Assembly: GCF_025717045.1 (NCBI RefSeq)
Contig: NZ_JAOVZN010000008.1
Span: 270 to 64,269, forward strand
Direction of reading: 5' to 3'
Length of the DNA: 64,000 bases
DNA from: Flavobacterium sp. SH_e
GTDB lineage: Bacteria; Bacteroidota; Bacteroidia; Flavobacteriales; Flavobacteriaceae
Position numbers and translations under genes: made by a program. Below the pieces are notes generated by a model. It was not told the DNA's origin and made no database searches. It saw nothing but the letters and a program-made list of their open reading frames with translations. This document shows positions 10,452 through 19,669 of this stretch, one piece after another (the stretch's first letter is position 1; each line of letters begins with the position of its first letter).

Positions 10452-10471
10452 TTGTATAGATTTAAAAACTA

Positions 10472-10912
10472 TTACTTTTCAGCAACAATTTCGTAAGCTA
10501 ATTCAACGATTACATCTCTGTGTAAACGAACTGTAGCATTGTATTTTCCTAAACGTTTTACAACACCGCTAGTGATGAATTTTCTATCGATAGCATTACC
10601 AGATTTCTCTAAAGCTTCAGCAATATCGATGTTAGTGATAGAACCAAAAAGTTTCTCTCCACCAGCTTTTGCAGTAAGTTTAATTTCAAGAGCTTTTAAA
10701 GTTTCAGCTAATGCTTTAGCATCAGCAACAATTTTAGCTTCTTTGTGTGCTCTTTGTTTTAGGTTTTCAGCTAAAACTTTTTTAGCAGAAGGAGTTGCTA
10801 AAGTAGCAAAACCTTGAGGAATTAAAAAGTTACGACCGTAACCAGGCTTTACAGATACTACATCATCTTTAAACCCTAGGTTTTGTACGTCTTGTTTTAA
10901 AATAATTTCCAT
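10472..10912 (-). CDS. rplI: 50S ribosomal protein L9
   Basis: Binds domain V of 23S rRNA in the large subunit. The 146-residue product has the N-terminal L9 signature MEIILKQDVQNLGFKDDVVSVKPGYGRNFL (residues 1-30), then the long connecting helix rich in Ala and Lys and a C-terminal domain, matching the usual 147-150-residue length. It is the last gene of the rpsF-rpsR-rplI operon, 67 bp after rpsR, and is followed by a terminator. Confidence 0.98.
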   Translation of the reverse strand: MEIILKQDVQNLGFKDDVVSVKPGYGRNFLIPQGFATLATPSAKKVLAENLKQRAHKEAKIVADAKALAETLKALEIKLTAKAGGEKLFGSITNIDIAEALEKSGNAIDRKFITSGVVKRLGKYNATVRLHRDVIVELAYEIVAEK

Positions 10913-10979
10913 GTTGTTGTCCTTATATTTTAGAAGTTAGGTTCTGATAACAGAAACCAGCGACTAGATTTTTTTTATA

Positions 10980-11276
10980 CTATTTTAATAAATCGGCCAC
11001 GTATGGCATTAAAGCTAAGTGACGCGCTCTTTTTACAGCTACAGAAACTTTTCTTTGGTATTTTAATGAAGTTCCAGTTAAACGACGTGGAAGAATTTTT
11101 CCTTGCTCGTTAACGAATTTCAATAAGAAATCAGCATCTTTATAATCGATATATTTGATTCCTGATTTTTTGAAACGGCAATACTTTTTAGTTTTGTTAG
11201 TTTCAATGTTTAAAGGCGTTAAATATCTGATATCTCCGTCTTTTTTTCCTTTTGCAGATTGCTCAATTGTAGACAT
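10980..11276 (-). CDS. rpsR: 30S ribosomal protein S18
   Basis: Primary-binding partner of S6 on the platform of the small subunit. The 98-residue protein shows the S18 core: [31 protein letters not shown], then [29 protein letters not shown]. An N-terminal extension ([25 protein letters not shown]) makes it longer than the E. coli protein, as is usual in Bacteroidota. It starts 5 bp after the rpsF stop codon, consistent with translational coupling. Confidence 0.98.
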
Positions 11277-11281
11277 AATAA

Positions 11282-11623
11282 TTACGCTTTAGTAGATTTT
11301 AATTTTGCTCTTCTTCTCTCAGCCCATGAAATAGCATGTTTATCTAAACTTACAGTTAAGAAACGCATAACTCTTTCATCACGTCTGAATTCAGTTTCAA
11401 AAGCTAAAAGAACTTCTCCAGCTACTTTGAATTCGAATAAGTGATAAAAACCACTTTTTTTGTTTTGGATTTCGTAAGCCATTTTTTTAAGACCCCAATC
11501 CTCTTTCGATACCATTTCAGCTCCTCTACTAGTAAGAAATTCTTCAAATTTCGTTACTGTTTCCTTCACCTGAACCTCAGATAAAACGGGATTTAAAATG
11601 AAAACAGTTTCATAATGATTCAT
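11282..11623 (-). CDS. rpsF: 30S ribosomal protein S6
   Basis: The 113-residue product has the S6 pattern [23 protein letters not shown], then [23 protein letters not shown] and a basic C-terminus (RRAKLKS). It pairs with S18, encoded just downstream. It is the first gene of the ribosomal operon, with a good Bacteroidota -7 box 32-39 bp upstream of its ATG. The Glu-rich tail that RimK modifies in enterobacteria is absent. Confidence 0.98.
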   Translation of the reverse strand: MNHYETVFILNPVLSEVQVKETVTKFEEFLTSRGAEMVSKEDWGLKKMAYEIQNKKSGFYHLFEFKVAGEVLLAFETEFRRDERVMRFLTVSLDKHAISWAERRRAKLKSTKA

Positions 11624-11654
11624 AAATAAAAAATTTATTTGTTAAAATTGGGTG

Positions 11655-11662
11655 CAAAAGTA
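11655..11662 (-). promoter_or_regulatory. -7 box of the rpsF operon
   Basis: On the minus strand this reads TACTTTTG, matching the Bacteroidota -7 consensus TAnnTTTG. A TTG about 19 bp upstream can serve as the -33 element. The ATG of rpsF is 32 bp downstream of the box. Confidence 0.7.
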
Positions 11663-11786
11663 ATCATTAAATTTAAATATCCAACATTTTTTTCCTTTTA
11701 TTCGTCATAATGCAAAAAATATACGTTCACTTTAGTTTTTTTCTATAAAAAGCAATACATTTACTACTGCTATCCTGAATTTATTC

Positions 11787-11794
11787 TAAATTTG
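11787..11794 (+). promoter_or_regulatory. -7 box just upstream of the LytTR regulator
   Basis: TAAATTTG fits TAnnTTTG and ends 6 bp before the ATG at 11801. With initiation about 5-7 bp downstream, the mRNA would be leaderless or nearly so. The -33 element is weak. Confidence 0.5.
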
Positions 11795-11800
11795 AATGTT

Positions 11801-12499
11801 ATGAAACTAAACTGTGTTGTTGTAGATGATAGTTCTATACAAAGGACAATTATTGCCAAACTGGTGAATAACCATCCAGGCTTGCATTTAATTGGAGATT
11901 TTTCGAATGCAATTGAGGCAAAAAGCTGTATCTCTTTGAATAATATCGATTTAATTTTTCTTGATATTGAAATGCCAGTGATAAATGGCTTTGATTTTCT
12001 GGACGGATTAAAATCAAAACCGCAAATTATTTTCATCACTTCTAAAGCTGAATATGCTTTAAAAGCGTTTGATTATGATGCAACAGATTACCTTCAGAAA
12101 CCAATCGCGGTTGACCGTTTCAATGCCTCTGTAAAAAGAGCAATTGACATGCATCTGCTTAAAAAAGATATCAAAGAAGAAGAAGGCGAACATATTTTCA
12201 TAAAAAGTAATCTTAAAAAACTTAAAATATTCACTTCAAAAATTAAATGGATTGAAGCTTTTGGAGATTACGTAAGAGTAGTGACAGAAGACGATAGTAA
12301 TCTGGTTCTTTCTACTATGAAATCTTTTGAAAATGATCTATCAAAAGACAAATTTATTCGCGTTCACAAATCATACATTATTAATATAGATAAAGTTGAG
12401 CGTTTTAACAGCAAATTTGCTGAGATAGGAATTACAAAAATACCTTTGAGCCGCAATAAAAAAGAAGATCTTGTAAAAGCACTTTCTACTTCTTCTTAA
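11801..12499 (+). CDS. LytTR-family response regulator
   Basis: A two-component response regulator acting on DNA in the cytoplasm. Residues 1-115 are a receiver domain with acidic pocket VVVDDS, phospho-acceptor Asp55 in LIFLDIEMP, and the switch motif ending in DYLQKP. Residues about 130-230 are a LytTR DNA-binding domain (WIEAFGDYVRVVTED, FIRVHKSYIINIDKVERF). I chose the ATG at 11801. The in-frame TTG at 11792 lies inside the -7 box TAAATTTG, so it would probably not be in the transcript. There is no histidine kinase nearby, so it is an orphan or is paired with a distant LytS/YehU-type kinase. It converges on priA with only 4 bp between stop codons. Confidence 0.92.
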   Translation: MKLNCVVVDDSSIQRTIIAKLVNNHPGLHLIGDFSNAIEAKSCISLNNIDLIFLDIEMPVINGFDFLDGLKSKPQIIFITSKAEYALKAFDYDATDYLQKPIAVDRFNASVKRAIDMHLLKKDIKEEEGEHIFIKSNLKKLKIFTSKIKWIEAFGDYVRVVTEDDSNLVLSTMKSFENDLSKDKFIRVHKSYIINIDKVERFNSKFAEIGITKIPLSRNKKEDLVKALSTSS

Positions 12500-12503
12500 A
12501 GCT

Positions 12504-14954
12504 CTAGTAAAAATCTACATTAATTACAACTTTTATAGCTCTATATTGAGCAATAGCTTCAAAACTATTCAGCATTTTCTGAATAGTTTTTTTTGTATTC
12601 CCCAAATGCAAATTTTGCGGAATCTTAATTAAGATAGTTCTAATATATTCATTTCGTATTCTGCTTATTGCAGGTTCTTCTGGCCCCAAAACAGGCATTC
12701 CTAAATTTTGGCTTAAAACCTGATACAGCCACATAGATCCTTCTTTTAATTTATCAAAATCTTTATGCTTTAAAGTCAGTTTTATAATTCTAAAATAAGG
12801 CGGATATCTATAGATTTGTCTATCATATAGTTGTTCCTTATACATACCTATATAATTATGGTCTGTAACCTGCTGAATAGTATTATGATTTGGATTATAA
12901 GTTTGAATAACAGCTTTTCCTTGTTTTTCAAACCTTCCTGCTCTTCCTGCAACCTGAGTCATCATTTGAAAACTACGTTCAAAAGCTCTAAAATCAGGAT
13001 GATGAAGCATATTATCGGCATTCATAATTCCTACCAAACTAACATTTTCAAAATCTAAACCTTTTGCAAGCATTTGAGTTCCAACCAAAATATCGATTTC
13101 CCGATTTTTAAATGTATCTATTATCTTTTCAAAACCAAACTTGCCTCGAGTAGTATCTTGATCCATTCTTGCTGTTTTAGCTTTAGGAAAAAGTGTTGCC
13201 AACTCCTGCTCTATTTGCTCTGTTCCAAAACCTTTTGTTGTCAAATCTATACTTGAACAACTATGGCAATTAGTAGGTTTTGAAATAGAATAACCGCAAT
13301 AATGACAACGCAACTGGTTTTTATTCTTATGATAGGTCAAACTAACATCGCATTGCTGACAATGCGGAACGTGCCCGCAACGCAAACATTCCATAATAGG
13401 AGAATATCCTCTTCTATTTTGAAACAAAATAACCTGTTCGCTCAAAGACAAAGCTTCGGCAATTTCATCAATAAGAACATCACTAAAATGCCCTGTCATT
13501 CTTTTCCTAAAATGCTTGTCTTTTAAATCCACTAAAACAACTTCTGGCAAACGAACTTTTTTATAACGTTCAGAAAGAGTTACCAATCCGTATTTATCAG
13601 TTTGTGTGTTAAAATACGTTTCTATACTTGGCGTTGCAGAACCTAATAATACTTTTGCCTTATGGAAACTAGCCAATACAATTGCTGCATCTCTCGCATG
13701 AAATCTTGGCGCTGGATCAGTTTGTTTAAAAGTCTGTTCGTGCTCTTCGTCAACGATCAATAATCCTAAATCATTAAAAGGCAAAAACAAGGCCGATCTC
13801 GCTCCTATTACAATTTGTGCTTTTGGCGAATTTTCAAGTGTTTGTCTCCAAACTTCAACTCTTTCATTATTACTATATTTTGAATGAAAAACAGCTACTT
13901 TATCTCCAAAATGAAGACGCAAACGAGCCACTAATTGAGTCGTAAGCGCAATTTCAGGAAGCAGATACAAAACCTGTCTTCCTGTATGCAGATATTCTTC
14001 AATTAATTTAATGTATATTTCTGTTTTCCCGCTGGAAGTTACGCCATGAAGCAGACAAACTTCTTTTTCGGAAAAACTATCTTTAATTGCTGCAAAAGTA
14101 TTTTCTTGCGCTTCACTTAATTGGAGTTCTTTTTCTGATTTTTCTCCATTAAAAGTAATACGATCATGTTGTAAATAATATTCCTCGAAAATCTCTTTTT
14201 CTACTAATGATTTTACCGCTGCTGAACCCGCATTCGAAATTTCAGTTAGTTTTTTTACCGTAATAGGCTTTTTCTCCGAAGCGCTAAGCTGAAAATAAGT
14301 CAGGACAATTTCCTTTTGCTTATTAGCATTTTTCAACACTTCTAGCAATTCCTGCAAACCATTATCAGACTCGTACTTTGAATGCAATTTTACATATCTT
14401 ACGAGTTTTGGCTTGTAGCTTTCTTTTATTTCTTCATCTAAAAATATAATATCTTTTGCTATTAATTTTTGAAGAATTGGAAGTATGTTTTTTCTATTTA
14501 AAATAGAAGAGATTTCTTGAACCTTCAAAGAACTTTGATGATGCAAAGCTTCATAAATCAAAAACTCGTCATCAGAAAGTTCGCTATCGTTTACTACAAT
14601 ATCAGGTTTATACGAAATAATAGTTTCACTTTCTAACAATAATCCGCTTGGAAATGCACCACGATAAACATCTCCAATACCACACATATAATAATTTGCA
14701 ACCCAAAGCCAATGTTTAATTTGGATTTCGGTTGCAATAGGTTTTTCATCCAAAATCTGATGAATTTCTTTGGCTTCATATAATGTTGGAGCGTTTTCAT
14801 GAACATCTAGAACAAGCGCCGTATATATTTTACTTTTACCAAAAGGTACCGCCACTCGCATTCCTTTTTTAATGAAATGATATTCGGCCTCAGAAATACT
14901 ATAGGTAAAAGTTTTTGCTAAGGAAAGTGGTAAAATAACTTCGATAAAAAACAT
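12504..14954 (-). CDS. priA: Primosomal protein N' (replication restart helicase)
   Basis: A 3'-5' superfamily 2 DNA helicase that reloads the replisome at stalled forks. The 816-residue product has an N-terminal 3'-DNA-binding region (SLAKTFTYSI, VAVPFGKSKIYTALVL), Walker A GVTSSGKTEIY near residues 304-314, the DEEH box in LLIVDEEHEQTFK, and the Cys-rich zinc insertion CLRCGHVPHCQQC ... CHYCG ... CHSC. The helicase C-terminal motifs (GTQMLAKGLDFENV, QVAGRAGR) are intact. It starts 26 bp after the metallo-beta-lactamase gene and is the last gene of that minus-strand operon. Confidence 0.97.
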   Translation of the reverse strand: MFFIEVILPLSLAKTFTYSISEAEYHFIKKGMRVAVPFGKSKIYTALVLDVHENAPTLYEAKEIHQILDEKPIATEIQIKHWLWVANYYMCGIGDVYRGAFPSGLLLESETIISYKPDIVVNDSELSDDEFLIYEALHHQSSLKVQEISSILNRKNILPILQKLIAKDIIFLDEEIKESYKPKLVRYVKLHSKYESDNGLQELLEVLKNANKQKEIVLTYFQLSASEKKPITVKKLTEISNAGSAAVKSLVEKEIFEEYYLQHDRITFNGEKSEKELQLSEAQENTFAAIKDSFSEKEVCLLHGVTSSGKTEIYIKLIEEYLHTGRQVLYLLPEIALTTQLVARLRLHFGDKVAVFHSKYSNNERVEVWRQTLENSPKAQIVIGARSALFLPFNDLGLLIVDEEHEQTFKQTDPAPRFHARDAAIVLASFHKAKVLLGSATPSIETYFNTQTDKYGLVTLSERYKKVRLPEVVLVDLKDKHFRKRMTGHFSDVLIDEIAEALSLSEQVILFQNRRGYSPIMECLRCGHVPHCQQCDVSLTYHKNKNQLRCHYCGYSISKPTNCHSCSSIDLTTKGFGTEQIEQELATLFPKAKTARMDQDTTRGKFGFEKIIDTFKNREIDILVGTQMLAKGLDFENVSLVGIMNADNMLHHPDFRAFERSFQMMTQVAGRAGRFEKQGKAVIQTYNPNHNTIQQVTDHNYIGMYKEQLYDRQIYRYPPYFRIIKLTLKHKDFDKLKEGSMWLYQVLSQNLGMPVLGPEEPAISRIRNEYIRTILIKIPQNLHLGNTKKTIQKMLNSFEAIAQYRAIKVVINVDFY

Positions 14955-14980
14955 GTAACTCCTTTATATGATGTGGAAAA

Positions 14981-15724
14981 TCACTTCTTCCCAGTTGATT
15001 TAGCCAAATATTCGTCGACTAATTTTAAAGTATGATTTAAAGATTCTATATTAGTCCAATCGTCATGTCCTGGAATAATATATTTTGGATTTTTACATCT
15101 CGATTGAACCTTTGCAATTGATTTTTTCCATTCGCCAACATTAGCATCTCCTAGATAACCAAGATCATTCGCTTCGGCGCTTTTTACAAAACAGCCTCCG
15201 TAAAGAATTTTCTCTTTTCCGAACCATGCAACAATATTGTCTGGCGCATGACCTTTTCCAGGATAAAAAACTTCAAATTTATATTTTCCAACAGTAAATA
15301 CAGTATCATTCGAAATTATAAATTCGGCTCTTTTTTCGTTTTTCTTTTTAAGAATTTCATCTGTTAATTTGCCTGAATAGGTTTTAATTCCTTTTTCTCT
15401 GTAAAAACCTAATCCGCCAGCACGATCGTCATGCGAATGCGTTGCAAAAACCATTATCACATCTTTATTATGTTTCGCTTTTATGCTATCTAATAAAGGT
15501 TGAAACTGTGTTTTGTCCCAAGGCGCATCAAAAAGAACAACACCTTTATCTGTAACCAGATACATGGCATTGGCAGAAATCTTTACTCCTTTATAATCGT
15601 TAAAAGTTCTATAAACATAAAAGTCACCTGTAAGATGACTTATTTGTAATGGCGAATTCTTAGATTGTCCAAAGCTGTTTGAAACTATGACTAAGAATAA
15701 AATTATCGAAGCTAATTTTCGCAT
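14981..15724 (-). CDS. bla: Subclass B1 metallo-beta-lactamase
   Basis: A secreted zinc enzyme expected to hydrolyse beta-lactams, including carbapenems. The 247-residue protein begins with a signal peptide (MRKLASIILFLVIVSNSFGQ). It carries the full B1 ligand set: His96, His98 and Asp100 in THSHDDRAGG; His159 in GKGHAPDN; Cys178 in LYGGCFV; His220 in PGHDDW. Length and ligands fit the chromosomal enzymes of flavobacteria such as JOHN-1 and IND types, but I cannot measure identity. It starts 10 bp after the DUF2147 gene and precedes priA by 26 bp. It is therefore embedded in a core operon, not on a mobile element. Confidence 0.92.
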   Translation of the reverse strand: MRKLASIILFLVIVSNSFGQSKNSPLQISHLTGDFYVYRTFNDYKGVKISANAMYLVTDKGVVLFDAPWDKTQFQPLLDSIKAKHNKDVIMVFATHSHDDRAGGLGFYREKGIKTYSGKLTDEILKKKNEKRAEFIISNDTVFTVGKYKFEVFYPGKGHAPDNIVAWFGKEKILYGGCFVKSAEANDLGYLGDANVGEWKKSIAKVQSRCKNPKYIIPGHDDWTNIESLNHTLKLVDEYLAKSTGKK

Positions 15725-15734
15725 TAGATTTTTA

Positions 15735-16163
15735 TTAGTTTTTTACTCTCGTCCAATATTGTGTTCTTCCCATTATAGAAACCCCCACATATCCACGAAG
15801 TTTTAGTTTGTCAGCAGATTCTAAAGTAATATAGCATTTGTACTTTTTACCGCTTCCTGGATCTAAAATTGTTCCTCCATTATATTCTGAACCATCTTTT
15901 TTAAGACCGTTCATAATTACCATTCCTAAAATTGGCTTGTTTTTTTCGGCTCCGTCGCATTTTACGCAGAGATCTTTTTTATGACTATCACGAAGAATGT
16001 CAATTACTTTACCATAAATTTTTCCTGATTTCTCGTAAATCTCTACGATAGATTTTGCTTCTCCAGTTTCATCATCAATTGTTTTCCATTTTCCAATTAC
16101 ACTTTGGCTTTGCATGGTCAGCGCAAAGAAAAAAACTCCGATAGTTAGCATCCAATTTTTCAT
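15735..16163 (-). CDS. Secreted DUF2147 protein
   Basis: A 142-residue protein with a signal peptide (MKNWMLTIGVFFFALTMQSQS) and one DUF2147 domain. Family hallmarks are GKWKTIDDETGEAKSIVEIYEKSGKIYGKV near the start, a CVKCDG pair, GTILDPGSGKKYKC in the middle and LKLRGYVGVSIMGRTQYWTRV at the end. The family is probably a small periplasmic beta-barrel of unknown function. It begins 1 bp from the YihY-like gene and ends 10 bp before the beta-lactamase gene, so the three are probably co-transcribed. Confidence 0.92.
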   Translation of the reverse strand: MKNWMLTIGVFFFALTMQSQSVIGKWKTIDDETGEAKSIVEIYEKSGKIYGKVIDILRDSHKKDLCVKCDGAEKNKPILGMVIMNGLKKDGSEYNGGTILDPGSGKKYKCYITLESADKLKLRGYVGVSIMGRTQYWTRVKN

Positions 16164-16164
16164 A

Positions 16165-17088
16165 CTATTTATTTTTTTTTTGTTTTAATTTTCTGATTGA
16201 AGCGTTCAATTCGAACCCTAAAAGCAGAATCATACAGTTTATCCAAATGTAAAACATTAGAATTAATAATGTCCCAATAGAACCATAAAGTTCATTATAT
16301 TTTGAAAATTTTATAACCCAAATCCCAAAAAAGAACGAAGATATAACAATTAAGATCGTAGTAAAAACAGAACCAATGCTTATAAAAGGCACTTTGTTGT
16401 ACTGTTTTGTACCATAACGCAATAATATTGAAGATGTTATCAAAATCATTAAAACAACAAACAAATATCGACCCAAAATAATCAATGGAATCCGATCACT
16501 TAACACATCTTGAATGATTGTTTTTTGAATAAAGACCTCAAAAACAACAATTGTGGCTACAGTCACAAAGAGAATAACCGTCATTACCATAGAAATTGCC
16601 AATGCAACTAAATATTGCCTAAAAAAACCACGTTTATCAAAAACATGTTTAGAAGATTCAAAACCACTTAAGATTCCGTTAATTCCATTTGCCATTAAAA
16701 AAATAGAAAGCAAAAATCCTGATGACAATAAACCTGAGTGACTATTATTTAAGATATCACTGATAATTTTACTAATAGCGTCGAAAGTATTTGGAGGAAC
16801 ACTCTGCTGAACAAACTGCAAAAAATCTTCTTGAAAATTATCTATCGGAATAAACGGGATTAAGTTTAAAATAAATAGAGCAAAAGGAAAAAGTGCCATA
16901 AAAAAGCTAAAAGAAACCGCACTGGCATGATACGAAAAAGCACCTTCTAGAATTCCTAAAGTGTACATTTCCAGCAAATCATACAGTGAAAACCCCTCTA
17001 ACCAAGGCAATGTAATTTTCTTCAAAAGCCGGGCTAAAGAACGCACCACTGGTATCTTCTCAATCCTAGCTTCTATCTCTTGGGACAT
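16165..17088 (-). CDS. YihY/virulence factor BrkB family membrane protein
   Basis: A 307-residue inner-membrane protein with about six hydrophobic helices. The family signature is present: LEGAFSYHASAVSFSFFMALFPFALF (residues about 48-73) and MANGINGILSGFESSKHV, ending in the helix GTLLILMFYIWINCMILLLGFELNAS. Members were once mislabelled RNase BN; their true role is unknown, possibly transport. It heads the compact operon YihY, DUF2147, bla, priA and lies 97 bp after nadC, from which it may also be read. Confidence 0.93.
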   Translation of the reverse strand: MSQEIEARIEKIPVVRSLARLLKKITLPWLEGFSLYDLLEMYTLGILEGAFSYHASAVSFSFFMALFPFALFILNLIPFIPIDNFQEDFLQFVQQSVPPNTFDAISKIISDILNNSHSGLLSSGFLLSIFLMANGINGILSGFESSKHVFDKRGFFRQYLVALAISMVMTVILFVTVATIVVFEVFIQKTIIQDVLSDRIPLIILGRYLFVVLMILITSSILLRYGTKQYNKVPFISIGSVFTTILIVISSFFFGIWVIKFSKYNELYGSIGTLLILMFYIWINCMILLLGFELNASIRKLKQKKNK

Positions 17089-17185
17089 ATTTTTTGATTT
17101 TAGATTTTAGAGTTATGATTTTAGATTAAAACAAATAGTCTTTAAAATCAAACCCATAACTTATAACTCAAAACTCATAACTTCC

Positions 17186-18043
17186 TTAAAATGCCTTCAA
17201 ACTCAAATCCATGTTATGAACCGAATGCGTTAAAGCTCCTGACGAAATATAATTTACACCACATAAAGCATATTCGCGGATCGTTTTTTCGCTAATATTA
17301 CCTGAAGATTCTGTCTGGCATTTTGTACCAATTAATTCAACAGCTGTTTTCGTATCTTCATAATTAAAATTGTCTATCAAGATTCTATGAACACCGTCGC
17401 TTAATAAAATCTCCCTGATTTCGTCTAAGTTACGAGCTTCAACAATAATCTTCAAATCAAGATTATTTTCTACTAAATATTCTTTTGTTTTAGCAATAGC
17501 GCGCGTAATTCCTCCCGCAAAATCGATATGATTGTCTTTTAACATAATCATATCATACAAAGCATAACGATGGTTCTCTCCGCCTCCAATTTTTACAGCC
17601 CATTTTTCTGCAACTCTAAAATTTGGCGTTGTTTTACGCGTGTCTAAAATTTTTGCATTTGTACCTTCCATAAGCCCCATCAAAAAGCTTGTTTTTGTTG
17701 CAATTGCAGACATACGCTGCATAGTGTTTAAAACAACTCTTTCGGCCTTTAAAATAGATTGTGAACTTCCTGAAACTTCGAAAACAACTTCTCCATATTC
17801 TACATGGGTTCCGTCTTCTATGTAAGTTTTCACTTTTAGTTTTGGATCTACGTGTTCAAATATCAATTTAGCAAGTTCAACTCCAGCAATTATTCCCTGA
17901 TCTTTTACCAATAATTTAGCCTGACCATGAGCTGAATCTGGAATACAAGCCAATGAACTGTAATCGCCTGGTCCAACATCTTCTCTAATAGCATTAGTAA
18001 TTAAAAGTTGTAATTCTGCTTGAAATTGAGCTTCGCTTATCAT
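17186..18043 (-). CDS. nadC: Nicotinate-nucleotide pyrophosphorylase (carboxylating)
   Basis: Makes nicotinate mononucleotide from quinolinate and PRPP in de novo NAD synthesis. The 285-residue length is typical. Visible signatures are REDVGPGDYSS at the N-terminus, ERVVLNTMQRMSAIATKT, the phosphate-binding ILDTRKTTPNFRVAEKWAVKIGGGENHRYALYD region, LKDNHI, and the C-terminal ESSGNISEKTIREYALCGVNYISSGALTHS. The gene begins a minus-strand run that includes the YihY-like gene after a 97-bp spacer of degenerate repeats. nadA and nadB are not in the window. Confidence 0.97.
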   Translation of the reverse strand: MISEAQFQAELQLLITNAIREDVGPGDYSSLACIPDSAHGQAKLLVKDQGIIAGVELAKLIFEHVDPKLKVKTYIEDGTHVEYGEVVFEVSGSSQSILKAERVVLNTMQRMSAIATKTSFLMGLMEGTNAKILDTRKTTPNFRVAEKWAVKIGGGENHRYALYDMIMLKDNHIDFAGGITRAIAKTKEYLVENNLDLKIIVEARNLDEIREILLSDGVHRILIDNFNYEDTKTAVELIGTKCQTESSGNISEKTIREYALCGVNYISSGALTHSVHNMDLSLKAF

Positions 18044-18219
18044 TTTTCTGTTTTTAATAATAATGCTAAATTAGGATATATTTTATGGATTTGAAAATTC
18101 CGATAACATGAAAAATTACACAAAACATTAAATATCTCTTTTTTAACCATTAAGATACTCCGAAAAATAAAGTTACAATTCTTAACAAAACTTAATCTTT
18201 TAATAAGCGTTCAATTAAA

Positions 18220-18227
18220 TATCTTTG
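18220..18227 (+). promoter_or_regulatory. -7 box upstream of the DNA alkylation repair gene
   Basis: TATCTTTG matches TAnnTTTG. Its TTG (18225-18227) is in frame with the gene and could be miscalled as the start. The ATG at 18249 leaves a short 5' leader. Confidence 0.6.
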
Positions 18228-18248
18228 AAGTTCAATCAAGCAAAAATT

Positions 18249-19349
18249 ATGGCATTAATTAAAGATATTTACTCGGTTTCTTTTTACGAAAAATTTAGTC
18301 AGGCCGTCGCCGAAGTGCATCCCTCATTCAACAAAAAGAAATTCATTGAAGCAATTTACGAAGGTGATTTTGCTCAAAAAGAATGGAAAGAAAGAATGAA
18401 GCACACAACAGTTGTGTTTCACCAATTTATGCCTCAAAATTTCCCCGAAGCCGTTTCTCTAATTGATAAAATCATAGAAAACTTAAAGAAAAATAGTTTC
18501 ACTGATGGCAATTTGGCTTTCATTTTCTTTGCCGATTATGTTGAAAATTACGGTTTAGACGATTTTGAAACATCTGTAAAAGCCTTTGTCTCCATTACAC
18601 AATTCATAAGTTGCGAATTTGCCGTTCGTCCTTTCATTTTAAAATATAAAAAAAGAATGATTGACGAAATGATAAAATGGTCTTTACACGAAAATTACCA
18701 CGTTCGCAGATTGGCCAGCGAAGGTTCACGCCCAAGATTACCGTGGGCAATGGCAATTCCGTTTCTAAAAAAAGATCCTTCTTCTATTCTTCCTATTTTA
18801 GAAAATCTAAAAAACGATCCTTCAGAATATGTTCGCAGAAGTGTTGCCAATAATTTGAATGATATTGTAAAAGATAATCCAGAAATTGTTCTTGAAATCG
18901 CTTCAAGATGGAAAGGTCACAGCAAAGAAACGGACGGAATTATCAAACATGGATGCAGAACTTTACTAAAACAAGGACATCCTGAAATTTTAAGTCATTA
19001 TGGTTTAGAAAGTAAGAACATTGAACTTTCGTCTTTCGAAATTAAAACACCAACGGTAAAAATTGGAGATTACCTTCAGTTTCAATTTCATTTAAATAAT
19101 AAAAATGAAGAGCCAAAAACAGTACGTTTAGAATATGCCGTTCACTACAAAAAAGCAAAAGGGCATTTGGCGAAAAAAGTCTTTAAAATCAGCGAAAAGA
19201 TTTACCATCCGAATCAATTAACGAAAATTGAAAGAAATCAGTCTTTTAAATTGATTACGACACGTGTTTTTCATACAGGAAAACATCAATTGTCTATCAT
19301 TATTAATGGAACTGAGAGCGAAGTTTTGGAATTTGAGTTGATTGATTAA
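18249..19349 (+). CDS. HEAT-repeat DNA alkylation repair (AlkD-like) protein
   Basis: A 366-residue all-helical protein resembling the AlkC/AlkD superfamily of DNA glycosylases, which remove bulky or cationic alkylated bases by grasping DNA with HEAT repeats. Repeats are visible as MIDEMIKWSLHENYHVRRLASEGSRPRLPW, then ILPILENLKNDPSEYVRRSVANNLNDI and HGCRTLLKQGHPEIL. The C-terminal 100 residues look like a beta-sandwich add-on (IKTPTVKIGDYLQFQFHLNN ...). I use the ATG at 18249 because the upstream TTG lies in the promoter box. It is a single gene, followed by a palindromic repeat element. The repair role is inferred from family likeness. Confidence 0.85.
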   Translation: MALIKDIYSVSFYEKFSQAVAEVHPSFNKKKFIEAIYEGDFAQKEWKERMKHTTVVFHQFMPQNFPEAVSLIDKIIENLKKNSFTDGNLAFIFFADYVENYGLDDFETSVKAFVSITQFISCEFAVRPFILKYKKRMIDEMIKWSLHENYHVRRLASEGSRPRLPWAMAIPFLKKDPSSILPILENLKNDPSEYVRRSVANNLNDIVKDNPEIVLEIASRWKGHSKETDGIIKHGCRTLLKQGHPEILSHYGLESKNIELSSFEIKTPTVKIGDYLQFQFHLNNKNEEPKTVRLEYAVHYKKAKGHLAKKVFKISEKIYHPNQLTKIERNQSFKLITTRVFHTGKHQLSIIINGTESEVLEFELID

Positions 19350-19389
19350 AAATCCAAATTTTACAAATTATCACGATTTAACCGTCTAG

Positions 19390-19520
19390 TTTGTCATTTC
19401 GACGAAGGAGACCCGAGCGATAGCAAACAGGCGAAGCAAATCTCCACAAGTAGCTCCGCAACGAGAATTCAATCTTTGTAGAGTTTCTTACGAAGATTTC
19501 TCCTTCGTCGAAATGACAAA
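19390..19520. repeat. 131-bp palindromic intergenic element with 21-bp perfect terminal inverted repeats
   Basis: The left end 19390-19410 (TTTGTCATTTCGACGAAGG...) is the exact reverse complement of 19500-19520. The interior has no ORF. I recall ends of this sequence (TGTCATTTCGACGAAGGAG) in many Flavobacterium intergenic regions, which would make this a MITE or REP-like family. The 19350-19669 gap contains little else except the pirin promoter region. Confidence 0.85.
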
Positions 19521-19669
19521 AAAACGTAAAAACATAAAAATCAACAATTTGAAATATTCTACATTTTCCCTACTTTTATAGCTAACACAAAAAACAAGTT
19601 TCTTAATCTAAATTAAGTTACAGATTTCTATCACAACTGTAATTTTGTTTTCAAATCAAATAATACCAC

